The notes beneath the pieces are model-generated. The model ran no database searches and was not told where the DNA came from. It worked only from the letters and a program-made list of their open reading frames with translations. This document shows positions 36,398-47,332 of a stretch of DNA of 64,000 nucleotides, piece by piece; position 1 is the stretch's first letter, and each line of letters begins with the position of its first letter. A program made the position numbers and the translations under genes. This stretch comes from Neopestalotiopsis rosae (Eukaryota > Ascomycota > Sordariomycetes > Amphisphaeriales > Sporocadaceae), in contig JALGAS010000003.1 in the NCBI GenBank assembly GCA_023078685.1, positions 3,286,001 through 3,350,000 of the forward strand. Direction: 5' to 3'.

Positions 36398-37930
36398 TCA
36401 GGGACCCAGCTCACTCAGGACCTGTTCCCGCAACGCCTCGTATCTCTTGCTGTCGAACCTCTTTCGCTGCCATCCGTTGGCGCGGAGCTTCTCAATGCGC
36501 TTCTGGAGGTTCTCGTCACCACCGCTGCTGCGCATGCTCATCTGGCTGGCGGCGCGGGGCTGAGGGTAGTAGCCCGAGTTGGACGAGCACACGCTGCCGC
36601 TGCGCGTACGCTCCCAGGCGCTGCTGTCGCCAAACATGGAGAGGCGCGCCGAGGTGAGGTCAAAGTTGGCCTGGGCCCCAAAGGAGCTCTGGAGCTGCTG
36701 CGAGAGGGAATTCTCGAGCGTGTGCGGCGTCAGAGCTGCCGAGAGGGGTGTGTTGGGAGACTGCTGCTCATCGCCCTCTGAAGTGCTTGCGGAGCCAGCG
36801 GTGGTGGGCGTCAGGCCCGAGAGGGAGGGCATTTCCGGCAAGGATGGCGTTTCCGGAATCTCTGGTACATCCTCCGACTCTGTTAGGAGGGCGTCAATGT
36901 TGTCCCGGTGCCAAGCCACTTGAGACCGAAGGGCCGATAGCTGTGAAATGATGCGGTTCATGGACCGCGTTTGGAGGAATGACTCCAGGTCGAAAGAGTC
37001 TCTGTTAGGGTTTGGCGAAGACTCTTCGGGCACCGACTTCAGAATAGGTGATGGCAAGGTGGGAGAGTCCATTGACTTGGGTATTGTTATGGCCATGGAC
37101 TTGCAGATCACTGCTTGCTCGGCCACTGCTCCTTGTCCAAATAGGGCACCATCCGCTTGCCACCCCAGAGTAGGGCTGTCTGGTCGAACATATGGCTCTT
37201 CTTGTGGCTCATATTTAGGAATATCAATTTGAGGAAGGCTGGAAAATGAAACCTTCTTCTTCTTCTTGGGCTTGGCCGGCTGTGATCCTGTGTTCAAATC
37301 CTCTGCTGAAGATATCGAATCCCGGGGCGTAGATGGGGTTGTGCCGAGTAATGATGATCGCGGGCTTCCCGAGGAAGAAGAGCTTAGACTGGGAGTGATG
37401 GAAAGCGAGCTGCCGGATCTCGACTTTTCAATGGCAGCCTCCTCGGCCTTTTTGATGAGAACGGAAGCCTTGTCATAATTCTCGCGCGCATCATCCAGAA
37501 GCTTGGTCCGGTAGGCGGATGATTGCGATAGAGGTCGTGCGCACATTTCCGAGGACGAGGCGGCATAAAAGTGCAGATATACGAGGTGGACAGTCTCTAC
37601 ATTGGACGTGTCCTTCAAATTGTCCAAAATCTCGGAACATCTTGCTGAGCAAGTGCGGTACTTGCGGCTGATATACTTGCGCTTGACCTCATTGATGGCG
37701 TTTCTCCAGTCCTCTGGGGTTTCCGGGACATTAGCAGGGCAAGCTGGTGTTGCAATCGAGAGTCGTGCTGCTGATTTTCCCAAGGGAACTGATTGTTGCC
37801 GGCGGTGGCCCATGGAGCTGGGAACATGAGGTGTCATGAGCGACACTGGTCTTCTCACTTCAGGCGTCTGAGCGGGAAGTGATGATCGGCTGTTCGCCGC
37901 GGGTAATAAAAGTGGTATTAATCCGCCCAT
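36398..37930 (-). CDS. Uncharacterised 510-aa Ser/Pro-rich protein
   Basis: A single-exon frame starting MGGLIPLLLPAANSRSSLPA. Residues about 70-175 look folded and mostly helical (PETPEDWRNAINEVKRKYIS, RKYRTCSARCSEILDNLKDT, VYLHFYAASSSEMCARPLSQ), resembling a tetratricopeptide-like helical pair. They end in a Lys/Glu-rich helix (KASVLIKKAEEAAIEKS). The middle is a long Ser/Thr/Pro-rich stretch with PKKKKKVSFSSLPQID, a possible nuclear signal or phosphorylation and PP1-docking-like site (KVSF). Near the end are a short helix (RIISQLSALRSQVAWHRDNI) and a basic C-terminus (GGDENLQKRIEKLRANGWQR). Long coherent structure and codon use indicate a real gene. No function is known to me. Confidence 0.8.
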   Translation of the reverse strand: MGGLIPLLLPAANSRSSLPAQTPEVRRPVSLMTPHVPSSMGHRRQQSVPLGKSAARLSIATPACPANVPETPEDWRNAINEVKRKYISRKYRTCSARCSEILDNLKDTSNVETVHLVYLHFYAASSSEMCARPLSQSSAYRTKLLDDARENYDKASVLIKKAEEAAIEKSRSGSSLSITPSLSSSSSGSPRSSLLGTTPSTPRDSISSAEDLNTGSQPAKPKKKKKVSFSSLPQIDIPKYEPQEEPYVRPDSPTLGWQADGALFGQGAVAEQAVICKSMAITIPKSMDSPTLPSPILKSVPEESSPNPNRDSFDLESFLQTRSMNRIISQLSALRSQVAWHRDNIDALLTESEDVPEIPETPSLPEMPSLSGLTPTTAGSASTSEGDEQQSPNTPLSAALTPHTLENSLSQQLQSSFGAQANFDLTSARLSMFGDSSAWERTRSGSVCSSNSGYYPQPRAASQMSMRSSGGDENLQKRIEKLRANGWQRKRFDSKRYEALREQVLSELGP

Positions 37931-38999
37931 GGTGAATATAGTGTGTGAAGGTGAAAAGATGAGTTGATGAATAAGCTTTGCACAACAACAGATTTGAACT
38001 GGTTGTTATACCTAATGGCGTGAGGTTGGTGTTCTGCTTTTCGTCTGATTTCGTCATCCAATGGTGTTCTTCCGGATAGATGGTATTTGTTAATGAGAAA
38101 GCCCAATGCAAGTCATAGGAAAAAGACGTTTTCCTGTACGACCGGGTTTAAAAGATCTGACAATTTACAAGCCAGACGATTTTGTTGATGTTGCTTCTGC
38201 TTGTCGATGGAGTGAAACACGATCCAAGAGTCGAGATCTGGTGCGCCTGCTGCAAAGGAATGTAGGTGTTGGTGATAACGGATGTCAAAGACGATACCGG
38301 GGCAACCTGGACGTTTAGAAACTTCCACGTTTCAACCAGGTTGTGCGATCCAAGACAAGCCGTGCTTGAAGATTGAGTGAAGCGATTAACCAGGATTCCG
38401 ACCCCGGATTGTCTCTATGCCTTATCGTCTAAAGATTTCTGCTTCGCCTCCCGGATCATAAGATTCCCGTGTCGTGCCGATGGGTGTCAATTTCCTGGTA
38501 CACAATCCCTTTCACCGTTGGGGGACTCCGGGAATAATAATGTCTCGAATGTAGTGTAGTTGACGAATACACAGGTCGAGATAATCACATATACTTTGGT
38601 GATTGAGTAGTCCTTGATGACTTGGTGTGCGAGTTCGTGGTCGTAAGCAAAAAGAATCTGCCCAGAGAAAAGAGAAGACGATCGGATGTGCGAAGATCCT
38701 AGGACTTGTATGTATGTGTGTAAGTCTTGGCGAAGAAGCAATACCAGGGACCCGACCCCCTCTATCTTAAAGTGTCCAAAGTTAATGCAGGGGTGCTGGC
38801 ATGGCCCGCTCGGATGCAAGAGAGGCGGGTAGGTATATGTATAAGAGGACGACTTATGCGGCAAAGATGTGACGCTGCTGAAAAGGGCCAATCCCTTTCA
38901 AGATAAAAAGATCATACAAAAGTGGTCACTGATTTAGAGAGGAGTAGAGGGGGGGAGAGTACCACAGTAAAATAGAGGAGGGACTAAAACAAAGACTTA

Positions 39000-39019
39000 C
39001 TTCTAGGACTTCCTAGAAG
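39000..39019. repeat. 9-bp inverted repeat, CTTCTAGGA-ct-TCCTAGAAG
   Basis: Two perfect 9-bp arms are separated by two bases, about 1.07 kb upstream of the 510-residue gene. This could be a dimeric regulator site; no regulator is identified. Confidence 0.5.
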
Positions 39020-41466
39020 CAGGGTCCATAGACCACTTTATGCTTTCAAACGGTCAGGGCATAGTGTAGCCGCACGAAGAGAGCGCCGCCACCGGATTGG
39101 CCAAGTCGAGGGGTTTTTCTCCATTTGATCTGGCCTCAATCTACACTTTTTACACAGTGACAGGACCTACCTGGTAAGCCTGGTCAGCACGAACAAAACG
39201 AACAGATCTGTGTGCCTTGTAGTGTCAAGGTCCGAGCTGCGAGCTGACCATTCAGGGAACCAAGCAGTACAAACGTAGCGGGAGGGAGAGCAAGCAAGTC
39301 AGCGCCGGGATTAATTCGACCAAGAGCCACATAATGAACAGGGCAAAAGACGGCGAATCCCCGTGTCAAAAGAGAGCGAGAGAGCAGCAGTTCCAGGTCT
39401 ACTGTAACCATACAAGAAGAAAAGTACCGTTGAAAATATGTGTGTGTACCAACTTCCCAGGCGGAGAGGAGGGGAGCTTGGGGAGAGCAAGAGAGAACCG
39501 CCAAATTGGCATCGCTGGTTGCTAGAGGGTCGCTGAGGGGCGGGCAACTTTTCGATCGATGTTAGCAGATGTTAGCGTGGTGCGCACCGTCCGCCATGCC
39601 GGTTTTACTTGCTTTTGCCCTGGCCAGGACCCCTGTCTCTGTCACCTAATCTACGACTTTTCTACCACTGTGCATGCACCTGGGCACACTACGACTACCG
39701 ACGCCCGGCCGCCATGGCTTTCGCGATGCAGGAGGCTGGAGCCCTTTTTTCCTTTCGTCTGTGGTATTTGCTCTCTCTGTTCTTTTCTCGCTCATGGACC
39801 GCTTCTCGGGGCTCTAGTCTTCAATCTCTTTGCGCAGTGAATGATACGAATCTGATCGAGGCCCTCGGGAGGAGCGAAATGAGCGAGATTTCTTCCTCTC
39901 TTCCCCCTTATTAGTACTTTCCCGTATCGATATGATCCCCGTCTGCTCATAAAACCGTTTGGCACCACTGGCGGCAGATTATTGAGTTATTGAATATACT
40001 GGGGTGTATTCAATCTTAGCTACCTTACCCACCAACACCTGGCCTCTGCTTTTGCGTCTCGAGGCCTGGTAGGCTTGTACTATGTAGGCTGGCTTGTCCC
40101 GCCCATCTTAACGGAAGAAAATCCCCTGTTGCCGATCCCATCATCCATGGACCTTGTCAAATTCACCATGTGTCGAGTGTCTGGTGTGTGTGTCTGCGTG
40201 TGCTGCCCGATGGACACATTGTCTTGTAACCGATGTCACTTTCATCGTGGGGTTGCCATGGAGTCGATGGCGCACTTTGTCATTTACCCCCATGGCCAGC
40301 CTACCAGTCCGCGGGGCAGAAGTGCTCTTCACGGTAACAAGATCGCACAAGAGCCACGAGGCGAGCTCATTTTAACGAGGATGAGCCTTGCGTTTATTGT
40401 CGCCCGGTTAGAAGAGTTTTCGTCAGAATCACGAGTATTCGTAAGCGACTCTGCCTCCACTCCTTGACCAGACGTACTGTCGCCAGTCTCGCCAGTCACC
40501 CACACAAAGTACTTCTAGATGGTTGCTGGTCCAGTCCTCTTTGGTCTCTCGAAACACGGAAACCCGGGGATTGTGATTCGCAGCCAGGACCAGTACATCC
40601 TCGAGACGAACCTGTCAATGCGCTCGCTCTCTTGATTTCTCGTCAAAGCCATACACCAGGACACACAGCTGCAGTCCATTCTCACCTCATCCCGCCTCTC
40701 AGACTCGCAACACTCGGTGCGAGGTCGCTTCGCACGACCATGATTCCCAGTTGGCTCTAGTGTGGGATGCAACCGCACTGACAGTTCAACCAGAAACTGC
40801 AGATGGTGCTCACTTCGCATTGGCAGAAAGCTTTTCTCTACACCTACTCAAGGTCACACGCGATCATGACCCTGTACGTCCGAGCGTCAAAAGTTTGCTC
40901 GATCATGTTTCATTCTATATCCCCATACTACTGTTACAGTACATTGTTGACAGTCCAACTCCCCATTTCATGAACACGCAATTAGGATTTGAGGAGGACT
41001 TGTTCAAACTAATCTACTGTGGTTATAGTCGATTGTGGGGAGCAATAATGGTTACCTAACTCAAACTACAGAATTAGAAATTCAGTAGTTTCTCGAATCG
41101 TCACGGCTAGAATGGACGCTTTGGCTGCTACGAGGTTTGAACGTACCCAACGGCATGGGCGACCGTTCATACAATTCGACCCGCCCAAGCTGTTCCTGGT
41201 AAAAGCTTTCACCACTCCAGAAAAGGCCCGTCTTGGCCTGAATTGCCTATTTTCGCTGCCGCTGGGGGCACTACTATTTCAGTATTCCACTGATCAACTA
41301 GAAACAGTGGACGAACAAGAAAATCGGACCTGCTCCGACCTGCTGGTAATACTGATCTTCAGTCATTGGATCGTCGACTTGAGATGAAGAGTTGACTGAT
41401 TGACCTCACCAGCCCTACCGGCAGATATCTAGACATTTGAGCCTCACTTGACAATGAATTATGATC

Positions 41467-41484
41467 GATACTCGGCCGAGTATC
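41467..41484. repeat. Perfect 18-bp palindrome GATACTCGGCCGAGTATC
   Basis: The 18 bases equal their own reverse complement, with a CGGCCG centre. It lies in the empty stretch, far from any start codon. It could bind a dimeric protein; function is unknown. Confidence 0.7.
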
Positions 41485-43231
41485 CGTCGTCAAACTGGAC
41501 ATATACAGTACTCCAGGCTAAACTTGCCGACCCGGATCCCAAACCTGGGCACTAACAACTACGCGGCTCAATGACGAGTCAGCCACTTCAATATCCATGA
41601 GTGTTAGCTCTATAAGACGGTAATAAGTTTCATACACAAGTACGCCATACTGCTGTTGACTCTTACCATATCAAGTTCAGCCACAGATTGGTATTCACAA
41701 GCAAAAGGTCCCTTTCTTACAATACAAACTAAAGGTTGCGCCTGTTAATGGTCCGCACTCGCAAACGCTCATATCCGTTCGAGCAAATTTGCATGCAGTA
41801 CCTATGCTGCCTATCCAACCATCATTATTCATAATAGGAAGAAAATCCCAGGGGATATGTCAGGTGTACCTGTGCTGCCCTGTCCTGCCTGTCCACCTTT
41901 TGCGTAAGAGATCATCTCTCGAGGCGACCAACCCCAACCCCAGTTCATGACAAGAAATCCACTTTTTGGCTCAAAACACTTCGCAATGACGAGCTGCGAT
42001 CTTTGTTAAGGAAAAGAAATCTCCGCTTCCCCCGGTCGTCACCCAAAGGAAAACTCCACAAGAGGAGAACAAACTCCATAACCATTGCATCACTCGATCA
42101 GAAGCAGGCACCCAGACACCAAATCACAAGGAGGTTCCAATTATAAGCAGCCCCCAAAGAAGGTCTAGAATGCTATTCTCGTGATCAACTGTGGGGAAAA
42201 AGCAAACGCCATTCATATTCTCGTGTCCACAGGAACTGCGCCTCAGTACATAGTATAAACGACAAATCTTTAACAAGAAAACGAGGCGCACAATTGGGAA
42301 CTGCCGAAAAGTGAGAAAGGGGGACATGGGTGATTTCCTCCCAACTGCAGCATCTCGCTTTGCCAGATGCGACGTAGATTTTTTCGTCCAAAACCAACAG
42401 TAGTAACATCACCCCCTGATGGTTCATGTACGTACGTTATCTAGGGTAAAAAGCCATGTAAGTTTATCTAGGCATGTACATCGTAGGTAAGCCAGGGGAC
42501 GGGAAGGTCTCCCCGAGATCTACCTGGTCAAAATTTATACCCGGTAGTTGTTTGTATAATCTCCCGATGACGAGAATCCTTTCCGAGTAGGTCTTTGAGG
42601 AAAACTCTTCAACAGCAGCAACCACTTGAAATGGATGGGATAGGAGAAGAAAAGGTTTTATTTGGTATTGCTTATTCGTCCCAAGAACGTTATGCATAGC
42701 CTCAAAGAAAAAAGAATATCTTTCAGCTTGTGATCTGACCGCGGCTCGCAAGATCGGACCAAATTGTTTTCCTCTCTCTCGGGCCTCGCGGACGCTTGTC
42801 CCGATGTTGTGTACAGTAAATTCGACCTGCAGGATACAATGGCATGGCAATATGCATATATGACAGGTAACGAACTCGAGGCTTTGCGGTGTAGGTGAGA
42901 TGTGACCGCAAGATGGGATGAACACCCCCTCTCACCTCTCAAGACTTTGATCAATTGACCAATGGGATGAGTAACCATAATTGCATCGACTTTGGATGTT
43001 TTCTTTTCCAGGTGGCTGATCTTATATGCACGAGCAAACATTAACATGTAAACCTTGGAACGATGCGCCGCCACTCTAAAGGATTCGCAACTGTTGCCGC
43101 TTAGTCAAGTTCATAATTTCTTTTGCTTTCTTATTCGAGGGACTATCAATGATTCCTGCATTTGAGCAAGGAGAAGGAGGTGCCCGGGGTTAATCTGCCC
43201 ATCGGCACAATGAGATTGCCGCGACTCAAGT

Positions 43232-45320
43232 CTATTGCTGTGGCTGCTCCTGCTGCTTTCCGTCATCTACCGGAACGGCTTGCTCAACGGCTGCTGCAGC
43301 TTCGCCCGGGGAGACCTCTTCGCCCCTGATGCCGTGAACCACCCGCAGACCCTCGGCCTTGACTGTGAGACCGTCCAGCTCCTTCTTGCGCTGTAGTCTG
43401 AACTTGACCTCCTCGGCAACGTTGGCGAGGCTGACCAAGACACCCTCCTTTTCGGGGTGACCATCGCTCAAACCCATCTCCTTGATCTTGACCTGACCCT
43501 TGGCCAGCTCATCCTCTCCGAGGACAATGGCGAATGGTGTTCCATTGTTCTCAGCAGCCTTGAACTGGTTCTGCAGCTTGGGCTTGACTTTGTAAAGGAA
43601 TTCGGCCTAGTGCGTGAGGATAAATGATTAGCCAGGCTGAAATATAGCGTAGAGTCCGAGTGCTGCCGCCGTCGAACGTTGTTTGCAAATTGCAATATTG
43701 TTAGAAACTCACCTTGATGCCGGCCTCCCATAGTGACGCACAGACGGACATGCGCTCCTTAAGCAGACCCTTGAAGCCCGAGCCACCAAAAGCCATGACA
43801 TACACGTCGACCTCATTGCGCCGCACAGCAGCAGCGTTTTTATCTGCCTCCATGCGCGCCTTGGTAATGGAGAATATCCTGTCAACGCCAAAAGAGATAC
43901 CAACGCACGGGACCTGGTTCTTGCCCGAAAACATGCCGACGAGGTTATCGTATCTTCCACCAGCAGCCACGCTACCAACACCAATAGAGGGGTCGTCGGA
44001 GCGGTCGTCATCGGGATTTGTCGATGCCTTCTTGCCCTTCTTCTTGGGGGCGGGCTGTACCTCCTCGGCCGCCGGGGTTTTTGAAGGAGCCGAGCCTTCT
44101 GTGACGACTTCGTAGATGACACCAGTGTAGTAATCCAGACCACGGGCCAAGCTCAGGTCGAACGACACCGTGCTGAGGGCGTTGAAGGCCTCGAGGTAGT
44201 CAAAGAGCAGCTCGAGGTCGTCCATACCCTGCTTCATGGACGCATTGGCAGCGAGCTTCTCGTCGGCGCGCAGCTTCTCCAGCAGGTCTCGCTGGCCCTT
44301 GAGGGTAACCCACTCGCCAATGCGGTCGGCAACTTCGGCGTCCAGACCCTTCTCCTCGGTCATCTCCTTTCTCACGTCGGCCCAGGGCAGCTTGTCGAGC
44401 TTGTCCACCGCCGAGGAAATGGTACGGATCTTGTCCTCGGGCACGCCGCAGACCTCAAAGATACCGTCGAGGATCTTGCGGTGGTTGAGCTTGATGGTAA
44501 AGGTGCCGGACCAGCCAAGGGCCTCAAAGACCTCGTTGACGATGCGGATGACCTCGGCGTCGGGTAGCATGGGGTCGTAGAGGGCGCCGGCAATGTCGAA
44601 ATCGCACTGGTAAAACTCTCGCATGCGGCCCTTTGTCATGGCGGGCTGGTCTCGCCTGTACACCTTGGCAATGTGGTATCTCTTGATCTGCTGCACGTCC
44701 TTGTTCATGGCGAGCCACCGGGCAAAGGGCACAGTCAAGTCGTACCGCAGACTGCAAATCTCTCCGCCCTGGTCGGCGAGATCGTAAATGAGCTTGCTGT
44801 CCTCGCCATACTTGCCCGAGAGAATCTCCTTGAGCTCGAAAACGGGCGTGTCAATGGTAACACCACCGTGGCGCTTGAAGACTTCGGTAATGGTGCTGAA
44901 GATCTTGTCGCGAATGACCATGTCCTTGCCCTCCCCTGGTGGATGCTTAGCATTTCCATGATATTTTTATTCTTGTTCTTGAAAAAAGAACTCACAGTCC
45001 TTGGTGCCCTTGGGGGTCTTGAGCTCGAACTTGGGGGCCTTGGGCGCCATGTCGTCGTCAAAGTCTGGGTCGAAGTCTGGTGGTGTCTCGATGGAGCTCC
45101 GTTGGTGGGATGTCGAGGTAAAGGTACGGGTACGCGGGGTAGTTGTTTGCGTCGCCGGGAGCGCAGTCGTGGTAGCAGCAGCAGTAGCTGTGGTAGCGCG
45201 ACAAAAATTGCCAATCGATCGGGGTCGGGTGAGGACAGAGGCAGAGACGGGAACAGAAAGCTGTCGGAGGGAACGCGGTGGTCTGGCGGACCGGAGAAGG
45301 GACTGGATTGGAATATTCAT
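43232..45320 (-). CDS. HTS1: Histidyl-tRNA synthetase, dual-targeted
   Basis: Three exons, 45320-44996, 44935-43713 and 43606-43232, give 640 aa; introns are 60 and 106 nt. The splice at residue 109 rebuilds [20 protein letters not shown]. Class II motifs are present: motif 2 region [20 protein letters not shown], histidine-A motif [14 protein letters not shown], and motif 3 region [10 protein letters not shown] ... [12 protein letters not shown]. The anticodon-binding domain is at the C-terminus ([37 protein letters not shown]). The first 90 residues are rich in Arg, Ser and Thr and look like a mitochondrial presequence. A second in-frame ATG at 45050 ([15 protein letters not shown]) would give the cytosolic form, as in yeast HTS1. 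A Lys-rich insertion ([17 protein letters not shown]) sits between motifs. Confidence 0.95.
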
Positions 45321-46034
45321 CCAAATAATTTCTTGGAGTTTGCCCGCAGCCCCTCAGCGGATGCGCGCAAAATGGGGAATAATTCTCGTGAGTCAAACCG
45401 GTACTGGAGCCCTCTGTGACTGGACTGGAACCTGACCTTAGGTACAAACGTTACGGCATGTGTCAGAGCCTATGCAAGGCTGAATGGGAATTTTTTCAGA
45501 AAGAAATTAAAGGCGCCATGGAGGGGTTGGGCACGCTGATTGGGTTCTGCTCGTCATGGCGGGGTCCCTATCGGCAGATCGTCAAATCAGCGGGCCCCAA
45601 ATCGGTACCTCTTGGGCATTAGTATATGCAGGGAGATCGAGGTACCATAAGTATACCGTTTATTAGTGTTTCTATCATAATGTGAGTTATTCCTGACGAC
45701 TATATTCCTATTTATGGATAATATAATCTGTAATAATTGTCATAGCTTTGGTGTACTATTAGTACTTAGTGAATCAGATCAGACCCTTCTGTTATGAACC
45801 ACTCTTTGTTTCAAAAGCTGAGGTAAGCCAGGAGGGTGGCGGTGCACTCTCCACCCCAAGCTCGAATGACTTCACTGCTGTGAACGATAGGAGACGGACT
45901 TTGGAGATTCACCCATAAATTCTGTTATTCCATCAAGATTATCTACTTCCATCACTAGTAGCCTATAGAATAGCATCTAGTGACAAATCTCACTTCACGT
46001 ACCTCTTACAGCCCATACTTGACACACCCTCATC
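45321..46034. promoter_or_regulatory. Divergent intergenic region, HTS1 and LysM gene
   Basis: A 714-base gap between divergent genes. The part from 45,600 to 46,000 is A+T-rich. No gene was seen. Confidence 0.45.
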
Positions 46035-46622
46035 ATGGGCCGCTGGTCGCAATACGATACCGACGAGGAGCGCTTGCCCTCGGGCATGACCCGTATAGGC
46101 TACGACGCCGATGACCAGACGTACACATTCCGCGATGCCGACGGCAGCATATGGGAGAGCGCCCCGGGCAGCCAATACGGCGGTCTGCACCGAGTGTCGG
46201 GACCGCCGGCAGCACCTTCGCGCCCACCACGGGAGTCTGAAGACGGCTATGAAGCGGGAGACGGGGAAAATGACGACGACGCCCTGCTTGAACAACCGCC
46301 GCCGTACATGGAGGAGGACCCATCTACAAAGGCGTCTTGGCGAGCCGAGATGATGCCTCTTTTCAACTTTTTCATGATTGTCGGGCTGTTCCTCATTGGT
46401 GTCTTCTTTTACCTCCGAGCTACGGCGCGCCAAATGGATGACCGGCTGCGACAGGGCCAGTGTGGAACAGACAGCGTTCCCTACACCATACACTCTGGAG
46501 ATACATGCTGGGATATCGCCCACGACGGGGGCTTTTCACTGGATAAACTCTTGGAGTTGAACACGAATCTGAACTGTGATTTGTTAAAGGTTGGGCAGTC
46601 CATCTGCGTACCAGAGGCTTGA
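46035..46622 (+). CDS. Membrane-anchored LysM-domain protein, 195 aa
   Basis: Single exon. Residues 1-108 are acidic and Tyr/Gly/Pro-rich, without a signal peptide. Residues about 109-127 (LFNFFMIVGLFLIGVFFYL) form one transmembrane helix, flanked by RAT-AR on its C-terminal side. Residues about 148-192 are a LysM domain (VPYTIHSGDTCWDIAHDGGF ... DLLKVGQSICVPEA) with three of the four usual fungal cysteines nearby (143, 158, 181 and 191 give four). LysM binds N-acetylglucosamine polymers. The layout suggests a type II membrane protein with LysM in the lumen or outside, but the basic residues after the helix could favour the reverse orientation. It is neither a free secreted LysM effector nor a chitinase. 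Confidence 0.85.
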   Translation: MGRWSQYDTDEERLPSGMTRIGYDADDQTYTFRDADGSIWESAPGSQYGGLHRVSGPPAAPSRPPRESEDGYEAGDGENDDDALLEQPPPYMEEDPSTKASWRAEMMPLFNFFMIVGLFLIGVFFYLRATARQMDDRLRQGQCGTDSVPYTIHSGDTCWDIAHDGGFSLDKLLELNTNLNCDLLKVGQSICVPEA

Positions 46623-46931
46623 GTTGGAATCGGCAGAGATCGTTATAAATATTGATAAGGTTGTATACGCTTGTATTTGTATATTAGTCTCGTAAATGAA
46701 GCAGCTCTAACCGGAACGCCATGTCTATCCTCTGTGCCGCGTACAGTTGTAGTCCTTTTAATGCCTAGCCCATGTCCTTATGCAAGTATCGCTTTGAGTC
46801 GTTGTGATTCGTATCCTCGCTCATGTGTCCTTCATTAATACAATTATGTTTCCATGCCCCGTATCGGTGGTCTGTCCCGTCTTGAGAACCATCTCGAGCC
46901 GCATGTCCTTGCTGCATTGAGCAATACATCT
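46623..46931. other. Convergent intergenic region
   Basis: A short gap after the LysM gene. No gene was recognised. Confidence 0.4.
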
Positions 46932-47219
46932 TTACGGATTCTGCCCCAAATACCCCAAAAACACCCGAATCACACGGGGCCGGGTCTCCAGCATTTTCTG
47001 GATGTGGTCGAGCTTTTTGCTGATAACTCGTAGCCCAATTGCCTGGATTCGTCGTTCACGGTGTTGAGTCCAGATTTCGATGGCAACGGGGACAGATAGT
47101 AAGAACACGCCAAGGGTGGTCCAGTTGAATTTGCCATTGTGGCTGAAATACATCATGCTCATGAATTGGCTCATGTATGGTGAGCAAGTCGAGCTTAGAT
47201 TCTTGCGGATGCTGTCCAT
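46932..47219 (-). CDS. Possible small membrane protein, 95 aa
   Basis: From the ATG at 47219, the frame reads MDSIRKNLSSTCSPYMSQFM, then one hydrophobic helix (WTTLGVFLLSVPVAIEIW, about residues 33-50). An amphipathic basic stretch (HRERRIQAIGLRVISKKLDH) and a Gln-Asn-Pro end follow. The composition looks protein-like. However, the start is only 113 bases after the GH16 stop on the same strand, so this may be part of the GH16 3' UTR, and the frame is open further upstream. Not assigned to any family. Confidence 0.35.
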   Translation of the reverse strand: MDSIRKNLSSTCSPYMSQFMSMMYFSHNGKFNWTTLGVFLLSVPVAIEIWTQHRERRIQAIGLRVISKKLDHIQKMLETRPRVIRVFLGYLGQNP

Positions 47220-47332
47220 GATGCGTATGATCTGTTTTCTGATCTTTCGATGTATCGATGGGTCGTAATGTTGTAGTTGTGGATATGGTAGAATGTGGTT
47301 TGTTGGTGAGATTGTAACGCAGGAGGAATCTC

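Larger units (their letters stand above)
37931..43231. other. 5.3-kb stretch without a convincing gene
   Basis: All frames here are short and lack family features, and no joinable exon set was found. Around 39.2-39.56 kb the minus strand is CT-rich, as in fungal leaders. From 39.6 to 39.9 kb the plus strand is CT-rich, so divergent transcription near 39.57 kb is possible. Inverted repeats occur at 39000-39019 and 41467-41484. The region next to 37930 should contain the 5' leader and promoter of the 510-residue protein gene. Confidence 0.5.

Noticed and set aside
38487..38891. 134-codon minus-strand frame in the empty stretch
   Set aside because: Low-complexity Tyr/Thr/Pro start and no homology-like features or splice support.
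39559..39914. Overlapping plus-strand frames near 39.6-39.9 kb
   Set aside because: CT-rich leader-like DNA gives Cys/Ser/Leu-rich frames without structure.
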